From: Antedon bifida
Lineage: Eukaryota > Echinodermata > Crinoidea > Comatulida > Antedonidae
Assembly (NCBI GenBank): GCA_963402885.1
Contig: OY727099.1
Coordinates: forward strand, 18,805,001-18,869,000
Direction: 5' to 3'
Length of the DNA: 64,000 bases
Positions 61,201-64,000 of this stretch are shown piece by piece; position 1 is the stretch's first letter, and the number at the start of each line of letters is the position of its first letter. The notes beneath the pieces are model-generated. The model searched no databases. It saw nothing but the letters and a program-made list of their open reading frames with translations, and was not told the DNA's origin. A program made the position numbers and the translations under genes.

Positions 61201-63275
61201 TTATTTAATAAAATATTATGGTATTATTTGTGTCTTACTAATTTTACTAATTAAAAATTGATAGGATGATAATTATTATTAAATATTATATTATAATAAT
61301 AGAATAACTACTTATCAGGGAGTTGAATAATTGGTCAGATGTTTTTCCCGACAGACAGGTGGTTGTCAGTTGGAGTCCCACCCGAGTCTTCTCAATGTAC
61401 TTAGTATAAAGATACAAGATACAACATACAAGAAACATTATTTGTCTTCATAAAAAAAACAAAGAAATGTCGGTTGTCAGCAATCCAATTAAAAGATACA
61501 TATACATAAACGGACTAAAAAGTACAAAATTATGTCAGAGTATGGCAAACAAACATCTGACCAATTTATATCTGTAATTCATATTCATAGTAAAACGTAA
61601 TTCATAGCTAATGATACAGTATATACTGTACTAATGTATACATCTAAAAGTTGGTATTCTCTACCATTAATACCCATGTTGTGATCATTATGATAAAGTG
61701 AAAATAACTGAATTTCATATTCTCTCATATTCCATGTAGCACCTACTGTATACCGATGCTGCAATAACTGTGGTAAAAATACTAAATGAATAATGTTGGA
61801 ACCATTGAAGTATGCCAGGAACATCAGCTTATTTTTTATCATGATCAAATCCCAATGAGTTTCTTTTGGAAAATTAAAAACAAATAATCTAAAACTCTTT
61901 AACTTTTAAGTTTGTCGTATGTTATTCATATTATACATATCACATACTGTAATCTTTTAAATTTGTTTGCGATACAGGGATTGTGAAGAAAAATATATAA
62001 ATTATTATTGTCTTTTTTATTTGTTATCTTTATAACTTTTTTTATTGCATTACACTACTAATTAATAGTATGTTTTTACTGAGTACATATTTTTGTTATA
62101 ACTTTCAGACAAAAGGCCTGGAGCTAGATGTTCTGTTTGGAAACATTGAGCAAGTTATTGAAGTATCAAATCTGTTCCTAGAAGATCTTAGAGAAACAAT
62201 TATGGCAGTACCTCCTGAAGATCAACTTATAGGTTGGTAATTTTAAAGATATAATATTAATAATATTCGTTATTATATAGCGCTTATTTAAGAATACTTC
62301 CAAGTTCTTACATTATTACCCCAGGTTCAAACGCGTATGGAAACATACTCCCATAAGGCAGCTAGTAATCCTATTTATACACCTGGGTGGAGAGAGGCAG
62401 ACAGAAGTAAAGTATCTTGCCTAAGGATACAAGCAATGTGGCGAGAGTTGGATTCGAACTCATGATCTCACTCTAATCTAATGTCCAATACACTGTGCCA
62501 CATACGCTCCTCATCATTTTAATATCGCATATAGTTATTTGACAAAAAATTTGATAAACAACAATATATTTTTGGTTATAATTCAAAGTTTATTTTGTCT
62601 TTATACAGTATAAGTGAAATCATCACTTTTTTTCTATGGAAGTGAATAAATGATTAAAACTGCAAAATGGCCTATTCAGAGTCTTTTTTTCATCTTCATT
62701 TTTCCATTTTTTGGGGGAGTACAATACATATTTAATATTGTATGATGTGCAGTAATCTTGTAGCTGTATAATGATGTTAATAGCCTTGCGCTAACCTTGC
62801 CTTGCCTAAATGGCAAAGGAGCATTTGTTTTTTTAAAAATTTAAAATTGCATGAGTTAATTTCCTATTGCGTCCTCCAATCTTAACCCAGTATTTACTTT
62901 TTTAGCAATTATTTATGCCACAAAGTCGAATGCAATAGCTAAAAATCTGGCCAACCCATTGATGCTGTGATTAGGAAACATAATTATTTTTTTTATGCCT
63001 TAAATGTTGATGATATTCATTCATTTGATGAAGTTGGTCATGACGACTGTAAAATGTACATGAGAGATAATGTTTTATAGCATTATTGTAATTTATGAAT
63101 GTTTCTTGATATTCAGTAATCAATGTCCAATCTTTATTATCAAAAGTGAAATTGTATGTCGTAATACATTTTACATTCAACAGGTGAATGCTTTATGAAA
63201 CATTGTAAAGATTTAGAAGATGTCTATAAACAGTATTGTAGAAATCATGATGATGCAACAGCATTGCTAGAAAAG
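46295..63275 (+). CDS. DNMBP: Dynamin-binding protein / Tuba-like multi-SH3 RhoGEF, 3' end outside window
   Basis: Exons: 46295-46571, 48069-48194, 48861-51161, 51640-51873, 52376-52461, 53857-53998, 54483-54566, 58618-58781, (59522-59590 optional), 62109-62232 and 63184-63275. All phases join, giving ~1,210 codons so far. Five SH3 domains lie at about residues 4-59, 71-125, 136-190, 238-293 and 343-398, each with ALYDF-like, acidic ELxF, W and G-x-x-P-x-x-Y/F-V marks. A long disordered part follows with PxxP runs (RPAPPPPLKK, PPRPAPPRP), three NPF and one DPF motif. Next is a coiled-coil exon (53857-53998), then the DH domain (VTELLNTEEAYQRDI, LDVLFGNIEQVIEVS, DVYKQYCRNHDDA). In vertebrates Tuba binds dynamin through its N-terminal SH3s, activates Cdc42 by the DH domain, and has a BAR and two C-terminal SH3s that would lie to the right. 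ARHGEF37/38 relatives lack this SH3 array. Confidence 0.92.
46743..47175. repeat. 22-bp minisatellite, ~20 copies (DNMBP intron)
   Basis: The unit ACTATTGGTGATAGTGTCACTA (22 bp) is repeated almost exactly. Variants GTCACGAAC and GTGGCACGAAC recur at irregular positions, showing partial block duplication. Confidence 0.95.
47165..47855. repeat. 30-bp minisatellite, ~23 copies, adjoining the 22-bp array
   Basis: The unit CTAACTCTTGCTAGTG plus TTGTGATGGCGGCA (30 bp) is less uniform than its neighbour. Being a multiple of three, it leaves a 94-codon open frame of a ~10-residue repeat (ASVVMAALTL), which lies in an intron with no supporting splice sites. The unit shares ACTAACT, TTG and TAGTGT with the 22-bp array, so one may have seeded the other. 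Confidence 0.95.
52599..53232 (-). mobile_element. TTAA-flanked MITE, family B, copy 2 (DNMBP intron)
   Basis: A near-identical inverted copy of 39292-39917: TTAAAGCCCCCTTCCCTACG at one end and GTAGGGAAGGGGGCTTTAA at the other. Its right TTAA also starts another element (TTAAAGATATTCTCCCAAAA). Confidence 0.85.
53229..53480 (+). mobile_element. Possible family A-like MITE abutting family B copy 2
   Basis: It starts TTAAAGATATTCTCCCAAAA directly at the shared TTAA. No right end is recognised, so it is probably truncated. Confidence 0.4.
53750..53812. mobile_element. Fragment of the TATTTATTCGAATAAA MITE family
   Basis: GACGCCTCCCTCGAATAATC, then CCTCCCTAAAAACCCTCC, matches the right half of the element at 21086-21374. 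It lies 45 bases before a DNMBP coding exon. Confidence 0.55.
54061..54176 (-). mobile_element. Truncated TTAA MITE, family B, copy 3
   Basis: TTAAAGACCTAGG, AAATTTAAGGTCACACACTA, TGGACCTATTGCGATA and CATCTTTAAACGGTTAAAAA match one end of family B. The remainder is missing. Confidence 0.65.
54770..55317. mobile_element. TIR element with repeated CTCCGGAGT / GGTGTGAAAGGT motifs
   Basis: The ends TACCCTTTTACACCAAAA and TTTTGGTGTGAAAGGTGTA are inverted. CTCCGGAGT-type palindromes next to TTTTGGTGTGAAAGGT occur at least three times at the left end and three times at the right. The interior is AT-rich. The ends recall the 263-bp element at 17975-18237. Non-coding. Confidence 0.75.
57001..57323 (+). 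other. Candidate alternative first exon of DNMBP
   Basis: ATG 57278 opens 15 codons (MALPTHDNDFLEEEL) and reaches a strong donor, TTAG|GTAAGA at 57323/57324, in phase 1. That is the phase required by the acceptor of the DH exon at 58618, giving ...EEELEQIEELEPDQ. TATAAAAG lies at 57001. A transcript from here would encode a short form without the SH3 domains but with the DH (and presumably BAR) part. The frame is open further upstream (to 57128), so an internal exon is also possible. Confidence 0.4.
57419..57741 (-). mobile_element. tRNA-derived SINE, full length
   Basis: On the minus strand the head reads AGTGGTCTAGCGGTTAAGAC (box A region) with GGTTCAAGGC (box B). The body has AGATTAAGGACTTATAACTG and GGAGGTCCAGTG, and the tail CGGCCCCTGTCAATGTGGAC ... 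TCACACCTATGTGCAATTCA. The same order is seen in the other two copies. Confidence 0.8.
59130..59290. repeat. Repeat with CTGCAGTAACCACA and TGTAGTTACTGCAG ends
   Basis: The inverted ends are about 14 bp and are shared with 14585-14985. It lies in the DNMBP intron between DH exons. Confidence 0.5.
59522..59590 (+). other. Candidate 23-codon cassette exon in the DNMBP DH domain
   Basis: An acceptor (CTATCATTTCAG) is followed by an open stretch EEINSILTREVEDASDKTED, then KKK, and a weak donor GTGCTT. Its length is a multiple of three and both flanking exons join in phase 0, so it could be skipped or included. Without it the DH sequence aligns with human DNMBP without a gap across this junction. 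Confidence 0.4.
60370..60480. mobile_element. CCAAT/ATTGG foldback MITE copy
   Basis: GATTGGTTCACACTAGGATG, GCGAGTTGACCAATGGCAAG and the inverted CGCTTGTGATTGGTCAA correspond to the element at 27416-27540. Confidence 0.65.
60522..60795 (+). mobile_element. tRNA-derived SINE
   Basis: The head CCTGAACAGTTAAGGCAGGC and box B AGTTCAAGTC are followed by GATAAGGACTTAAACTGGAG and ATCCAGTG, then CAGCCCCTGTTGTGGACAGA and TCCACACTTGTGTGCAATTC. Same family as 57419-57741. Confidence 0.8.
62262..62512 (-). mobile_element. Second tRNA-derived SINE family (3' tail with GCGCTATATAA)
   Basis: On the minus strand the head has GTGGCACAGTGTATTGGACA and box B GAGTTCGAATCC. The body has CTTAGGCAAGATAC and CACCCAGGTGTATAAATAGG, and the tail GCGCTATATAATAACG. 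It lies just after a DH exon of DNMBP. Confidence 0.7.
62575..62740 (-). mobile_element. Family A-like MITE fragment
   Basis: On the minus strand: TTAAATATGTATTGTACTCC, then CCCAAAAAATGGAAAAATGA and AGATGAAAAAAAGACT, resembling 16798-17125 and 25298-25576. Confidence 0.55.
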
Positions 63276-64000
63276 GTAACATTACGCTTCTATATTTAGA
63301 CCTATTGCTTTCCATCTATATATAAATTTACCTAAAGGCAACTTTCGGTAATCGTGCGTAACTTTTAGAATGTTTACTCAATGGTATAGAAAGTTGATAA
63401 ATATTGTTGATACTGATTTTTATCACCTAATGAAAACCAGTGTACTAATTAAGTTTAGTTAGATAAATATTTATTGACAATTAAAACAAATTTAGGTTAA
63501 ACGATTTAGCCCAAATAGGTGTGTTTTCCCGAATGTGGTATAACTCCGTCTAAACGTCAATGCTGAAACATACCCGCACACAATAATACGAGGATGTTTT
63601 TAATTATTGAATCTCGGTACACAACTTGATCACTTGTAATGTTAAACTTTTTAAGAAATTTATAATAAGTACTTATTTTTTGTTACTCTTTTTAATTTTG
63701 TTTTTGTTTCTTTTTTTTATTTTGTCTTTCCTCCTTTTAATCTTTCTTTTTTTCACCTTTTTTCTTGAGTTTCTTATTTTTAAAATTGTTATTGCTATAT
63801 TTTCCAATTTTACTTTACTGCCTTCTTTTTTTTAGTTTTTCCCTTTTATTTCTTTTTTCCCTACTTTACTTTTTCCAATTTTTTAAAACTACTATGTTAC
63901 CTATACCTTTCCAGAGGACATGGTAACAGGCAATTCAATTATGATTGATAAATATTTCACATTATTTGGCCTACTAATGCTATATTTTATTTTTTTTTAT
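63276..64000. other. DNMBP intron, T-rich
   Basis: No further exon is recognised. A long pyrimidine-rich tract covers about 63660-63890. Confidence 0.5.

Noticed and set aside
57410..62520. tRNA genes at the SINE heads
   Set aside because: Box A/B-like motifs are present, but no cloverleaf with a proper acceptor stem is seen, and the heads are joined to repeated SINE bodies.
62971..63180. Short minus-strand frame near the right edge
   Set aside because: It lies within a DNMBP intron and adjoins a clear acceptor on the other strand.

Overview
The window is AT-rich animal DNA with long introns and dense small interspersed repeats. Gene content and repeat style suggest a marine invertebrate deuterostome, probably an echinoderm. 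The signs are runs of TAGGCCTA, a relaxin-type GPCR relic, APE-type LINE pieces, tRNA-derived SINEs and many TIR elements. The species is an inference and is not fixed by the sequence.

Four host genes can be built exon by exon, with clean GT/AG junctions and matching phases: POLR2L (minus strand, 2 exons, 67 aa), CSTPP1/C11orf49 (plus, 6 exons, 278 aa), a ZnT1-type zinc transporter SLC30A1 (minus, 7 exons, 433 aa), and the 5' two thirds or so of the multi-SH3 RhoGEF DNMBP/Tuba (plus, at least 10 exons, running off the right edge). POLR2L and CSTPP1 are head to head across about 0.9 kb, so they probably share a promoter region.

Layout: 1-1.44 kb is the gag and protease start, primer-binding site and 5' LTR of a Ty3/gypsy-like retrotransposon on the minus strand, inserted in a decayed LGR/relaxin-receptor-type GPCR (1.44-2.08 kb). 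At 3.2-3.95 kb are LINE fragments. At 7.0-16.7 kb is the POLR2L/CSTPP1 pair, with a 5S-rRNA-like copy in CSTPP1 intron 1 and a 1.1-kb palindrome of two abutting TTAA elements in intron 2. At 16.7-23.6 kb are repeats only. At 23.6-34.7 kb is SLC30A1, its introns holding SINEs, MITEs, LINE tails and a complete 1.2-kb TIR element with a 6-bp target duplication. At 34.7-46.25 kb no coding sequence is certain, but there is a 2-kb foldback element with arrays of a GACGATCGGGCC-like motif, itself invaded by a TTAA element. From 46.3 kb to the end is DNMBP, with two adjacent minisatellites in one intron, repeated copies of an exon end in another, and candidate alternative exons.

The genes have unrelated housekeeping and cell-biological roles: RNA polymerase core, tubulin polyglutamylation at centriolar satellites, zinc export, and Cdc42/dynamin-linked actin control. 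Nothing indicates a functional gene cluster. The main novelty lies in repeat architecture and in the DNMBP gene structure.
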